Shown: positions 18,267 through 27,513, counted from the first letter of the stretch. The stretch: 64,000 nucleotides of DNA from Nonlabens sp. Ci31 (GCF_012974865.1 NZ_CP043633.1:3593501-3657500); one strand, 5' to 3'. Program-made: numbers and translations. Notes: generated from the letters alone by a model not told the origin.

Positions 18267-18386
18267 AATTAGTTCGTGGTTAAACTTTTAATAATCTAAG
18301 GAATAGTACTAAAATAATAACTCCTACACTCTATATGTCGTAAAGGAGTTTTAATTATTTCAAAAAGAAAATATTATTTTTATACG

Positions 18387-18400
18387 GCTTTCGCGAAAGC
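18387..18400. repeat. dispersed palindrome copy 3
   Basis: GCTTTCGCGAAAGC followed by GGAA, between two leftward small-membrane-protein genes. Confidence 0.9.
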
Positions 18401-18420
18401 GGAATTGATGACCGTCTATA

Positions 18421-18645
18421 TCAATACTTATTTGGACTTTCAGGGTTTTTCAAATACTGCTTTTTCATTTGATAATAACGTTCTAAAAACAAATGAGCAT
18501 CATCCTTTAAAAAGAATCTGAAAGCTTTGGTTATAAACCAAAATATAAAAGAGATCAACAACAGTAAATAGTAGCTTCCATCGCATATCAGAATCAAACT
18601 ACATAAAATGGAAACTAACAAACTTACACTCCAACCGTATCTCAA
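18421..18645 (-). CDS. small hypothetical membrane protein
   Basis: A 74-residue protein with two adjacent hydrophobic helices (about residues 5-24 and 26-45) and a basic C-terminal tail containing FLERYYQMKKQYLKN. Not recognised. The two-helix plus Lys-rich tail layout supports a real gene rather than a chance frame. Confidence 0.5.
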   Translation of the reverse strand: MRYGWSVSLLVSILCSLILICDGSYYLLLLISFIFWFITKAFRFFLKDDAHLFLERYYQMKKQYLKNPESPNKY

Positions 18646-18687
18646 AGGAAGATTCCTAAAATCATTGCTAATTATGTAATAATCATC

Positions 18688-18903
18688 CTAAGAACTCTGT
18701 AAATAAATTTTAAACTTATTTGGATATTTATTCTTCTGTATAAAATAACCACTGTACAAAGTCACCTCTCCAGAATAATAGCGACTAGCTGCTAGAGCCT
18801 CGATAATTCTGGGAGAAGCGGCATCTCTTTTAATAAATATTTTCTCCTTATAGGCTCCATCAAAAAAATTAATAATTTTTGATACAAGTATTCCAACCTC
18901 TTT
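18688..18903 (-). pseudogene. start-less open frame directly after the pheT stop
   Basis: Seventy-one sense codons follow the pheT TAA in the same frame, reading protein-like (for example IFIKRDAASPRIIEALAAS) and ending at TAG 18690. There is no ATG or GTG and only one late TTG. PheT ends normally at GAVLR, so this is more likely a gene remnant than a read-through extension. Confidence 0.3.
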
Positions 18904-21327
18904 TTACCTCAACACCGCACCAGCATGATCCTCTAGCTGCTGTTGGATTTTATTCATAGTCTTATCAATTTGCTTATCAGTAAGTGTTTTGTTGGTGTCT
19001 TGAAGTGTAAAATTCAAGGCATAAGACTTTTTGCCTTCAGGCAATTTACTTCCCTCATACACGTCAAATAACTGCACTGATTTCAATAGCTTCTTTTCAG
19101 AATTAAGTGCTATTTCTCTCAGTTCTTTAAAGCTTACTGCATGATCCACAAGAAGTGCAAAATCCCTACTTACTTCAGGAAATTTAGGAATCTGGGTTAC
19201 TGGAGTATGTTTCTTAGAAACCAATTTTAAAATCTCTCCCCAATAAATATTAGCAAAATGTACCGTTACTTCTACACCAAAATGTTTAGCTACCTTCTTT
19301 TTTACCACTCCTAAATCAGCAATTTTTGCACCACTACTCAGTGCTATTCCTTCACTTAGAAATTCTAATTTAGTGGGTTTTTCATTTACCGTGTTGATCC
19401 CTAGTCGTTTTAAAACAGAAATCACAGCTCCTTTTAAATAAAAGAAATCGGCTGGTTGAGAAGTGCTGTTCCAACTTTGATCGCCAGTATTTCCAGCGGT
19501 GATAATGCTCAGGTGTTTGTTTTCTGTAAACTGACGTTCTTGATATTGATGATAAGAGCTACCGAATTCAAACAATCTTAAATTCTCTTGCTTCCTATTT
19601 AAATTATGTGCTACAGCTTCAAGACCACCATAAATCAAGCTCTGTCGCATCACAGCAAGATCACTACTCAATGGATTCAACATACGCACTTCGTTTTTAG
19701 ATGAGATATGATCTGTCAAGGTATGATTCTTTTCAGATGTCAAACTATTGGCCATCATCTCTACAAAACCTTGTCCTACCAGTTGTTGGGCAACTATGTT
19801 TTGTATTCTATTATTTTCAAATCTAGACGAGGTTGCAATGGTAGCATTCAGTTTAGAAGAACCTTCTATACGATCGTATCCATAAACCCTTAGAATCTCT
19901 TCGATCACATCTGCAGGACGAGTCACATCATTTCTATAAGCTGGAATAGTAAGCCCTAAACCAGACTCGGTAACATTGTTCACATTGATATCCAGCGTTC
20001 TTAAAATACTCTTGATTTCCTCACGAGGAATTTCTTGTCCTATCAACGAGTCTACTTTTGCAAAAGGAAGAAATACTTGTTGGTCTTCAATTTTTTGAGA
20101 ATACACATCGGTAATATCACTGGAGATTTCTCCACCAGCAGTTTCTTGAATAAGCAAGGCTGCCCTTTTCAAAGCATACTCCGTAATATTAGGGTCAATA
20201 CCTCGCTCAAATCTAAAAGAAGCATCGGTATTAAAGTTATGTCTTTTGGCAGTTTTACGCACACTCACCGGATTAAAATAAGCACTTTCTAAAAATATAG
20301 AAGTTGTTCCTTCCGTTACGCCGCTATTTTCACCACCGTAAACTCCAGCAATACACAAAGGTTTCTCTGTATCACAAATCATTAAATCCTCTTCGTGTAA
20401 CAAGTGCTCTATGCCATCCAGCGTTGTAAAAGGAGTATCTTTTGCCAGTGTTTTAACAATGATTTTGTTGCCAGTTATTTTATTTAGGTCAAAAGCATGT
20501 AACGGCTGCCCCAACTCGTGCATCACGTAATTGGTAACATCAATCACATTATTTTTAGGAACCAGACCTATAGCTTTTAATCTATTTTTAATCCACTCAG
20601 GCGATTCTTTTATTTTAATTCCAGTAAGCGTTACTCCACAATAACGTGGTGCCAACTCTATATTTTCTACTTCTATATCTACTCTTCCAGAACGGTTATC
20701 TATGTAAAAACTACTTACTGATGGAGTAATAAATTCTATTGCATCTGCCTTTACTGCAAGACCAGCTCTTAAATCACGAGCAACACCCATATGTGACATC
20801 GCATCAGAGCGGTTAGGTGTTAAACCTATTTCAATCACGTGATCATTTTCTATCGAGAATATGTCTTTAAGCAAGGTGCCTACCTCTAGGTTTTCATCCA
20901 GCACCATGATTCCCGCATGAGAAGCTCCCAAGCCTAATTCGTCTTCAGCACAGATCATTCCGTGGCTTTCTTCACCTCGTATTTTCCCTTTTTTAATCTT
21001 CCAAGCTTCGCCTTTATCGTCATAAAGAGTTGTTCCTATGGTTGCCACAGGCACCTTTTGACCAACAGCTACATTAGGGGCTCCACAAACAATTTGCAGC
21101 GTCTCTGTCCCTATGTTTACTCTGGTAACTTTAAGCTTATCGGCATTAGTATGTTGTTCACAGGATTCAACATGACCTACCACGATGCCTTCCAGACCGC
21201 CTTTGACACTTTCAAATTTTTCCACGCCTTCCACTTCTAACCCTAAAGAGGTCAGTAATGCAGTATGTTCTTCCAGCGCTTCTGGGACGTTGATAAATTG
21301 CTTGATCCAGTTATAGGAAACTTTCAT
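18904..21327 (-). CDS. pheT: phenylalanine-tRNA ligase beta subunit
   Basis: An 807-residue beta subunit of PheRS, which charges tRNA-Phe together with PheS (not in this window). Domains in order: tRNA-binding OB fold (about 40-150, with VVGHVESCEQHTNADKLKV), B3/B4 (about 210-400, with NVIDVTNYVMHELGQPLHAFD), B5 (about 410-480), the catalytic-like core (about 490-690) and the C-terminal anticodon-binding domain (FPEVSRDFALLVD onward). Full length and intact. It is preceded by a dispersed palindrome rather than by pheS. Confidence 0.97.
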   Translation of the reverse strand: MKVSYNWIKQFINVPEALEEHTALLTSLGLEVEGVEKFESVKGGLEGIVVGHVESCEQHTNADKLKVTRVNIGTETLQIVCGAPNVAVGQKVPVATIGTTLYDDKGEAWKIKKGKIRGEESHGMICAEDELGLGASHAGIMVLDENLEVGTLLKDIFSIENDHVIEIGLTPNRSDAMSHMGVARDLRAGLAVKADAIEFITPSVSSFYIDNRSGRVDIEVENIELAPRYCGVTLTGIKIKESPEWIKNRLKAIGLVPKNNVIDVTNYVMHELGQPLHAFDLNKITGNKIIVKTLAKDTPFTTLDGIEHLLHEEDLMICDTEKPLCIAGVYGGENSGVTEGTTSIFLESAYFNPVSVRKTAKRHNFNTDASFRFERGIDPNITEYALKRAALLIQETAGGEISSDITDVYSQKIEDQQVFLPFAKVDSLIGQEIPREEIKSILRTLDINVNNVTESGLGLTIPAYRNDVTRPADVIEEILRVYGYDRIEGSSKLNATIATSSRFENNRIQNIVAQQLVGQGFVEMMANSLTSEKNHTLTDHISSKNEVRMLNPLSSDLAVMRQSLIYGGLEAVAHNLNRKQENLRLFEFGSSYHQYQERQFTENKHLSIITAGNTGDQSWNSTSQPADFFYLKGAVISVLKRLGINTVNEKPTKLEFLSEGIALSSGAKIADLGVVKKKVAKHFGVEVTVHFANIYWGEILKLVSKKHTPVTQIPKFPEVSRDFALLVDHAVSFKELREIALNSEKKLLKSVQLFDVYEGSKLPEGKKSYALNFTLQDTNKTLTDKQIDKTMNKIQQQLEDHAGAVLR

Positions 21328-21370
21328 AAAATCATTGCTTTTTAAGGTCGGTAAAGATACTATTATGTAC

Positions 21371-21384
21371 GCTTTCGCGAAAGC
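21371..21384. repeat. dispersed palindrome copy 4
   Basis: GCTTTCGCGAAAGC followed by GGAA, in the divergent gap upstream of pheT. Confidence 0.9.
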
Positions 21385-21516
21385 GGAACTTTAACAAACC
21401 TCTCTTTTAAGTTTACAGCCTCAAAAGGCCAGTTTATAGTAATTAGTAGCCGACTCGCTCAGAGCGATCTCAATGGCTGCTTGATACCTCATTTTTTTTC
21501 AAACCCTAATGTATGC

Positions 21517-21661
21517 AGGACAATGGCATCAAAAGTAGAGCGCAGCGATGCAAATTAATTTTCCCCTTTGGGGAAATGGCCGCGAGGACAATGGCATCAA
21601 AAGTAGAGCGCAGCGATGCAAATTAATTTTCCCCTTTGGGGAAATGGCCGCGAGGACAATG
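21517..21661. repeat. 68-bp tandem duplication
   Basis: Two identical 68-bp units at 21517-21584 and 21585-21652, followed by nine bases of a third. Each unit contains a small hairpin, TTTCCCCTTTGGGGAAA. It lies 60 bases before the sirtuin ATG. The in-frame extension of the sirtuin into this repeat is not believable as protein. Confidence 0.9.
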
Positions 21662-21720
21662 AGGCCTACCTTGCCATAATTATACCTAAAAACCTTATTT
21701 TTATACCTAAAACAATTCCT

Positions 21721-22395
21721 ATGAAAAATCTAGTCGTACTCTCTGGAGCTGGCGTCAGCGCCGAAAGTGGTATTTCAACCTTTAGAGATGCTGGCGGACT
21801 TTGGGAAGGACACGATATTATGGAAGTGGCTTCTCCTGAAGGATTTTCAGCTAACCCTACTCTAGTGCTCGATTTTTACAATAAACGCCGGGCGCAACTG
21901 CATCAAGTAGCGCCTAATAAAGCGCATTTTTGTATTGCTGGACTGGAACACAATTACCAAGTGCACGTGATCACACAAAATGTAGATGACCTTCATGAAC
22001 GCGCTGGGTCATCTCAAGTAACACATCTTCATGGTGAGTTGAAAAAATCACGTAGTTCTGAGAACAGTCTTGAGATTCAAGAATGCCATGGCGACATTAA
22101 TTTAGGTGATTTAAGTCCAGATGGATCGCAACTGCGTCCACATATTGTATGGTTTGGAGAGGAAGTTCCTGCCATGGATCAAGCCATAGAAATCGTATCA
22201 AAAGCAGATGTCTTGCTCATTGTAGGAACCTCCATGCAAGTATATCCAGCGGCTGGACTTAAAGATTTTGCTCCCAGTACTACACCCATTTATTTTGTAG
22301 ATCCAGCACCCTCTTTAGATTCTCACGGTAGACTTACTGTAATTAAAGAAAAAGCAGGGAAAGGAGTTCAAATGGTGGCCGATTTAATTTCTTAA
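21721..22395 (+). CDS. cobB: Sir2-family NAD-dependent protein deacylase (CobB-like)
   Basis: A 224-residue sirtuin. Seen: the NAD site GAGVSAESGISTFRDAGGLW at the N terminus, TQNVDDLHERAG, catalytic HLHGEL and the C-terminal VGTSMQVYPAAGL. The four Cys that hold zinc in most sirtuins are absent from the segment after HLHGEL (KKSRSSENSLEIQ); short Bacteroidota sirtuins commonly look like this. The frame is open further upstream through a tandem repeat, but MKNLVVLSG is the family start. A 125-residue zinc-ribbon-like protein follows after nine bases. Confidence 0.92.
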   Translation: MKNLVVLSGAGVSAESGISTFRDAGGLWEGHDIMEVASPEGFSANPTLVLDFYNKRRAQLHQVAPNKAHFCIAGLEHNYQVHVITQNVDDLHERAGSSQVTHLHGELKKSRSSENSLEIQECHGDINLGDLSPDGSQLRPHIVWFGEEVPAMDQAIEIVSKADVLLIVGTSMQVYPAAGLKDFAPSTTPIYFVDPAPSLDSHGRLTVIKEKAGKGVQMVADLIS

Positions 22396-22404
22396 TTACA
22401 AAAA

Positions 22405-22782
22405 ATGAACCTAAAAGATTTTAAACTACTACATCATCAGTTTTCTCAAGCCTCTTTGCCAGAAGAAGTATTGCAATCAGCTGAATATAAATTATATGTA
22501 AAGTTCCTTTTCAAAAATAAAGAGTTCTTTAAATGGGTCGCCATACAAGATTTTAAAAATGCTGGATTTGATTACAAAAAAATGTGCTGTAGAAAAATGG
22601 CCGATAGAATTTTTGAAGGATTACATAAAAATGGCAACATGGATCTAGATAATAAGGATGTCGTGATGAGAAAATGGCCTGATGGAACTTTTGGGATCCC
22701 CATTCAAGATGGCGGCGCTGCTATTATTAAAATAAAATTTTGTCCTTGGTGTGGGAGAAAATTAAAGAAATCAATCAACTGA
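22405..22782 (+). CDS. hypothetical protein with C-terminal zinc-ribbon motif (DUF6980-like)
   Basis: A 125-residue soluble protein. Four Cys fit one zinc site: MCCRKMADRIF near residue 54 and FCPWCGRKLK at the C terminus. The pattern CC-x-KM ... YCPWCGKKL is known from small DUF6980-type domains, which is my best match. It is probably co-transcribed with the sirtuin nine bases upstream. Function unknown. Confidence 0.6.
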   Translation: MNLKDFKLLHHQFSQASLPEEVLQSAEYKLYVKFLFKNKEFFKWVAIQDFKNAGFDYKKMCCRKMADRIFEGLHKNGNMDLDNKDVVMRKWPDGTFGIPIQDGGAAIIKIKFCPWCGRKLKKSIN

Positions 22783-22842
22783 TTGTTCCATTTGTATTTG
22801 AGAAGTGAAACTAAACTCCTATTTTTATAGAAACAATTGAGT

Positions 22843-23266
22843 ATGAAAACTTTATTGATTCTTCTTCTTACCACACTACTTTATGGATATAAAGATGCTA
22901 ACACAGACATTTCTGAAGAGTCTTTCATAGATACCAACTACCTCTGGAAGGCAGAATGGACGAATGGTATTCAAAATAATCCAAAAGAAATGACTAAAAC
23001 GGTTTGCGTTTTGCTTTCCAACACAGATAAAAAGAAAGCTATTTGTGATGAAAATAATTTGTTTATAACATCGGTATATCTAGAGCTACACTATAACGAC
23101 CATACTGTTGAAAACACTGTCTGGAGCTTAAGCGATGAGGATAGAGAAATTGTTAAAACAAATTAAAGCTTTGAAAATGATCTGTAAGAAGGAAGATGTC
23201 ATCTATAGCTTTGCTGATGTTACTAAGTTTCCCGTTACTTTGAGAGATTATCCAATTTCCCAATAA
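22843..23266 (+). pseudogene. frameshifted small secreted protein gene
   Basis: From ATG 22843 the frame gives a signal-like N terminus (MKTLLILLLTTLLYGYKDAN) and 107 residues ending VWSLSDEDREIVKTN. From about 23145 the +1 frame continues as fluent protein, EKLLKQIKALKMICKKEDVI and on to YPISQ at TAA 23264. One missing base near 23150 would join them into one product of about 140 residues. The expected lipobox Cys also reads Tyr (LLYGY). Either a decayed gene or a sequence error. Confidence 0.55.
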
Positions 23267-23328
23267 GTGTTCATCAATTCAAAAAAATAAATTACTACCT
23301 TTTGAGTCTACATTCTAAAATAATAATT

Positions 23329-23790
23329 ATGAAAAATACCATCTTAGTACTTTTTACGCTAGTCTTATTAATTTCCTGTACGAGTTCCAATCAAAACTGG
23401 TCTGACCTTAACAAAATGAATCTCTATGATTTTCAAGGAAACACAACAGATCTGAATGGAATTAAAAAGAACTGGGATAAACTAATGGACCGAGGAGATG
23501 CTAATCTTAGCTCGAGAAGCTCTATTACAGCATTCAAAACCAAGAAAATTAAAGATAATATTACTAAGGAAGAAAAATTAATTCTCATTGCCTTTACCGA
23601 TAAAGAAAAAATGAGTGGGGCAAAGGAACTTATCTCCTTTAAAGACGGTTACAAATTGAGCAGCAACTCCGTTATTTGTATTGATTGTGGATTTGAATTT
23701 AAAGGAGAGCTTGCAAATGGTAACTGGATTTGTGCAGAAAATGGAGAAAAAATAGAAAACTGCACCAGAGTCTCTATTGCTGAAAACTAA
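23329..23790 (+). CDS. hypothetical lipoprotein
   Basis: A 153-residue protein with lipobox LVLLISC (Cys about residue 16). The mature part is basic and has a C-terminal segment with three Cys (ICIDCGFEFKGE and GEKIENC). No family recognised. ATG 23329 is chosen because it places the signal peptide at the N terminus. The preceding gene is broken; the next 350 bases hold only remnants. Confidence 0.65.
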   Translation: MKNTILVLFTLVLLISCTSSNQNWSDLNKMNLYDFQGNTTDLNGIKKNWDKLMDRGDANLSSRSSITAFKTKKIKDNITKEEKLILIAFTDKEKMSGAKELISFKDGYKLSSNSVICIDCGFEFKGELANGNWICAENGEKIENCTRVSIAEN

Positions 23791-23946
23791 ATTTATTGTG
23801 GATAGGTTATCCATCCTAATTATGGAAAACATACTTCCTTAAGGAGTCCCAGAATTAAAAGTCCAAAAAAGTGAGCGTCTAATAGAAGCTGCTTTACAGC
23901 ATAGTTTAATCTGAGCATAGGGACCTGTAAACCAAAAACATGACTT

Positions 23947-24072
23947 ACTTCGTGTAAAGCCTGTTATAATGGGAAAAATGGACAAGATCAATCCATAATT
24001 GAATTCTATTTTACAGAAAAAAATAAGAAAATTACGGCAATGAATTTAAATTTATTGCTAGAAGAATCTTAA
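23947..24072 (+). pseudogene. gene remnant upstream of purB
   Basis: The 355-base gap 23791-24145 has no intact gene. In one frame 23947-24072 reads as a credible protein end, with SCKACYNGKNGQDQS and ITAMNLNLLLEES before TAA, but stops lie just upstream and no start exists. Confidence 0.3.
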
Positions 24073-24145
24073 AGAAAATAGAAGACTAAAGGCGCGGATT
24101 TCGACTTTTTAAACCGTAATTTAGCACGCTTTAAAGACATAAACT

Positions 24146-25486
24146 ATGCCTACTGCTTTACAAGCTATTTCTCCTATCGATGGACGCTACCGTTCTAAAG
24201 TCGAGCCCCTTGCCAATTACTTTTCTGAGTCTGCCTTGATACGTTACCGCGTTCTTGTAGAAGTGGAGTATTTTATCGCTTTAAGTGAAAGCGGAGTTAA
24301 ACAATTACAACCACTCCCTAAGCCAACTCAAGAACAATTAAGAGACTTGTACCGCAAGTTTACAGATGAGCATGCGCAGGCTATTAAGGACATAGAAAAG
24401 GTGACCAACCACGATGTGAAAGCCGTAGAATATTTTCTAAAAGAACAATTTGATCTTTTGGGTTTATCGGCTCATAAGGAATTTATCCATTTCGGATTGA
24501 CTTCACAAGACATCAACAACACGGCTATCCCGCTTTCTATAAAAGATGCAATAAAAAACGTATACCTACCAGAATTAGAGGAGGTACGCGATGAAATCTA
24601 CCGACTGTCTAACGACTGGAAGGACATTCCGTTGTTAGCTCGTACACATGGACAGCCAGCTTCTCCTACCCGTCTAGGTAAAGAATTCTATGTATTTGTA
24701 GTGCGTATAGAAGAGCAAATGAACATGCTGGAACAAGTACAACATGCAGCAAAATTTGGTGGAGCAACGGGAAATTACAACGCTCATCATGTGGCATTTC
24801 CACAAGTAAACTGGCAGAAATTTGGTCAAGACTTTGTAGAAAACAGATTAGGTCTTAAACACAGTTTTCCAACAACTCAGATCGAGCATTACGACCATAT
24901 GGCGTCTCTTTTTGACAACCTGAAGCGAATCAATACTATTTTTATAGATTTAGATAGAGACCTCTGGACTTATATCTCTATGGATTACTTCAAGCAAAAA
25001 ATTAAAGCTGGTGAGATAGGTTCTAGCGCTATGCCACATAAAGTCAACCCTATAGATTTTGAAAACTCTGAAGGAAACTTAGGAATTGCAAACGCTCTTT
25101 TTGAGCACCTATCTGCAAAATTACCCATCTCTAGATTACAACGCGATTTAACCGACTCTACGGTGTTGAGAAATGTAGGGGTGCCACTAGCACATACAAT
25201 TATTGCCTTTAAAGCCACCTTAAAAGGACTTGGTAAGCTTTTATTAAATGAGACCAAAATCGCTCAAGACTTAGAGAATAATTGGGCCGTAGTTGCAGAA
25301 GCGATACAGACTATTTTACGTCGGGAGGCTTATCCTAATCCTTATGAAGCTTTAAAAGAACTGACGCGTACCAACGAAAAAATCACTGGAAAAAGCATTG
25401 CTAATTTTATCGAAACTTTAGAAGTAAGTGAAGATATCAAAGCAGAAATGAGAGTCATTACTCCAAGCACCTTTACTGGGATATAG
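24146..25486 (+). CDS. purB: adenylosuccinate lyase
   Basis: A 446-residue enzyme acting twice in purine synthesis: cleaving SAICAR to AICAR and adenylosuccinate to AMP, each with release of fumarate. Seen: RYRSKVEPLANYFSE at the start, RTHGQPASPTRLGKEF with the catalytic His, and the superfamily signature GSSAMPHKVNPIDFENSEGN near residue 292. Length and motifs match the bacterial PurB of the E. coli-like class. It stands alone, followed by two Pmp3-type peptide genes. Confidence 0.96.
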   Translation: MPTALQAISPIDGRYRSKVEPLANYFSESALIRYRVLVEVEYFIALSESGVKQLQPLPKPTQEQLRDLYRKFTDEHAQAIKDIEKVTNHDVKAVEYFLKEQFDLLGLSAHKEFIHFGLTSQDINNTAIPLSIKDAIKNVYLPELEEVRDEIYRLSNDWKDIPLLARTHGQPASPTRLGKEFYVFVVRIEEQMNMLEQVQHAAKFGGATGNYNAHHVAFPQVNWQKFGQDFVENRLGLKHSFPTTQIEHYDHMASLFDNLKRINTIFIDLDRDLWTYISMDYFKQKIKAGEIGSSAMPHKVNPIDFENSEGNLGIANALFEHLSAKLPISRLQRDLTDSTVLRNVGVPLAHTIIAFKATLKGLGKLLLNETKIAQDLENNWAVVAEAIQTILRREAYPNPYEALKELTRTNEKITGKSIANFIETLEVSEDIKAEMRVITPSTFTGI

Positions 25487-25519
25487 TAAATTAACTTCAT
25501 TAATTAAAATATACCGTTT

Positions 25520-25675
25520 ATGAGTATTCTTACTATTATTTTAAACATTTTCCTTCCACCACTAGGGGTTGCGTTGAACAAAGGAATAGGAAAAGATTTT
25601 ATTATCAACGTCATACTTACTATACTAGGTGTTATACCTGGGGTTATTCATGCCTTTTACGTCACCTCTAAGTAG
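25520..25675 (+). CDS. Pmp3/YqaE-type small membrane protein
   Basis: A 51-residue, two-helix membrane protein starting MSILTIILNIFLPPLGVALN, with the family LPPLGV motif in helix 1 and GVIPGVIHAFYV in helix 2. Pmp3/UPF0057 proteins are linked to membrane potential and stress in plants and yeast; the bacterial role is unclear. It begins 33 bases after the purB stop. A diverged second copy follows about 180 bases downstream. Confidence 0.8.
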   Translation: MSILTIILNIFLPPLGVALNKGIGKDFIINVILTILGVIPGVIHAFYVTSK

Positions 25676-25838
25676 TTAAAAATTGAAGCTCCTAAAAAAA
25701 TATAAGGTCTACTTTCCTTACTAAAGACTAAGTTCTACATAACCAATAGAAAAGTGTTTTTCACCTTGTTAATGCGTTTTATATCTGCTTAATTATTTGT
25801 TTTTAGCGTAATTACGGTAACATATGATCATTAAGTTG

Positions 25839-25846
25839 TAAATTTG
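25839..25846 (+). promoter_or_regulatory. -7 promoter box TAAATTTG of the second Pmp3-type gene
   Basis: Exact TAnnTTTG match ending 12 bases before GTG 25859, implying a very short leader and supporting the GTG start. Confidence 0.5.
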
Positions 25847-25858
25847 CATAAAAAAGCT

Positions 25859-26029
25859 GTGAATTCATTAACTATTATTTTAAATATAATTGCGCCACCG
25901 GTAAGCATTTTCAGGAAAAGAGGAATTGACAATGATTTAGCAATAAGTATCCTACTAACCATGTTGTTTTTTTTTCCAGGTATTATTCATGCTTTTTATT
26001 TGACCTCAAGAAACAATGAAATTTTATAA
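25859..26029 (+). CDS. second Pmp3/YqaE-type small membrane protein
   Basis: A 56-residue protein starting at GTG (MNSLTIILNIIAPPVSIF). It aligns along its length with the upstream Pmp3-type protein: LTIILNI, PP, a polar turn with GI.ND, and GIIHAFYLTS. The LPPLGV motif has become APPVSIF, so this copy has diverged in the most conserved place. The frame is also open from TTG 25844, but the promoter box overlaps that codon. Confidence 0.7.
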   Translation: MNSLTIILNIIAPPVSIFRKRGIDNDLAISILLTMLFFFPGIIHAFYLTSRNNEIL

Positions 26030-26061
26030 GTAATTAAGATGGATCCTATTAGTTTATGGCA

Positions 26062-26733
26062 TTAGTTTTTAGTATCCTCAAAAAGCACTTCGATCTCAAT
26101 TTGTGGTGCCTGATTTTCTAGAAACACAATAAGTTGAAGTAAGTCTCCATCGCTCATTTCATATCCGCCTAATCGATCACGGCGTCCATCTTTTGCAATT
26201 GCAGAGATTTTATTATAGCTCATCTTTATTTTCTGGAATTCATTTACGGGAGCGTAATAAGTTGATTTTGATTCTATAAAGTAGAGTTTTTCGCCTTTTA
26301 TAGATAAAAATCGCTTTTCATAATTATCACTTATGTAAAGACGATACCCCGCAAATACTAAAAAAGAAAATGACAAAATAGCGATATAACTAGAAGTCGT
26401 CCAGACTATATCGCTGCTCTTTAATTCATTAGAGAATAAAATTAATATACCTATTACAATCCATACATAATTGAATGTATCCCATTTCCTTTTCTTTCCG
26501 TTTAACTGTATTATTGATAAATGATCGGTTCGTTGATACCTTTGTTTTATTACATAAAAAGCTAAGTAAATAACATACAGAATAAAAACTGCAGAGCCAT
26601 AGAACTCTATATCATAAGATTCAAATAAATCAAACTTACTTATAGCGATCCATCCCAATAAAAACAAGATGATCAATAGTATGTTTATTAAGGATCGATT
26701 ATCCGACTTCAAAAAACGATTAGAATCCCACAT
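26062..26733 (-). CDS. hypothetical membrane protein
   Basis: A 223-residue protein with four hydrophobic segments (about 16-33, 43-63, 88-105 and 113-132) and a soluble C-terminal domain of about 90 residues containing GEKLYFIESKSTYYAPV and DRLGGYEMSDGDLLQLIVF, which looks like a small PH-like beta domain. It resembles the broken gene just upstream in layout and in the C-terminal FLEN...IEI pattern, so the two are probably paralogues. Confidence 0.6.
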   Translation of the reverse strand: MWDSNRFLKSDNRSLINILLIILFLLGWIAISKFDLFESYDIEFYGSAVFILYVIYLAFYVIKQRYQRTDHLSIIQLNGKKRKWDTFNYVWIVIGILILFSNELKSSDIVWTTSSYIAILSFSFLVFAGYRLYISDNYEKRFLSIKGEKLYFIESKSTYYAPVNEFQKIKMSYNKISAIAKDGRRDRLGGYEMSDGDLLQLIVFLENQAPQIEIEVLFEDTKN

Positions 26734-26738
26734 ATACT

Positions 26739-27323
26739 TTAACCTTGAATATCTTTAAAAATTTCTAATCTACTTTCATAAAAAGAGATTTCAATGTCCT
26801 TTAAATTATTTTCTAAAAACTCTTTCACTTGCAATTTTTCTTCTTCGCTTAATTCTAAATTTTTAAGCATTTCTATCTTTCCAGTTATGGGTACAAAGGA
26901 TATATGTAAATCTCCTATCTTAATCTGTTTTAAGTCTGCTAGAAGTATATATTTATCTCCTTGATCTTAGGAAACGCTCCATCGGTCAGACTCTACTTTG
27001 AATATTTTTATATCTGTATCCTCATTGGAATAAGCCATTACACTAAGATAAAATATCCCTTTCAAAGCCATTAGATAAAACAAAATATGAACCCATTCAA
27101 ATTTATAATCAGTATCTGTAATGACAAATATCGCTAAACTAACAATAGCAATTACTCCTAAAAAAGATAGTATTCTACCGAAAACCGAACTCTTATTAGT
27201 TATAGATAGATCTAAAGAATTAGTGCTTAGGACAGGTTCTTCTTGATTGTTATTTTTACATAATAAAAACTTAATTATCAAAATCCATATTAAAATGGAT
27301 GAAAAGTAAATGCCGATTCCCAA
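26739..27323 (-). pseudogene. membrane protein gene with an in-frame stop, paralogue of its neighbour
   Basis: Reading leftward, a first part of 118 codons with three hydrophobic segments ends at TAA 26969-26967 (DRWSVS*). The same frame then continues for 75 codons (DQGDKYILLADLKQIKIGD onward) to TAA 26741. Counting codons through the stop confirms the frame is unchanged. The frame also extends upstream of the TTG at 27323 for another 34 codons without an ATG. One nonsense change plus a damaged start explain this best. The downstream gene is a similar protein. Confidence 0.6.
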
Positions 27324-27513
27324 ACCAAAAGCCTTGTCTGGAAGCTTAAATCCATAATAAAAAACAGGAACTATAAATGCTGCGTATAAATTACGTTAGG
27401 TACATAATCCAAATAACTCTTAGGCGTCTCGCTCTTAATCAATCCTTCTTTAAACTCAAAAAACTTGAGCGCCCTTTTCCTTATTCCCGTTTCTCTAATT
27501 TCAATCATACTCC

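Noticed and set aside
21616..21720. N-terminal extension of the sirtuin through the tandem repeat
   Set aside because: The family start is MKNLVVLSGAG; the extension is encoded by a repeat.
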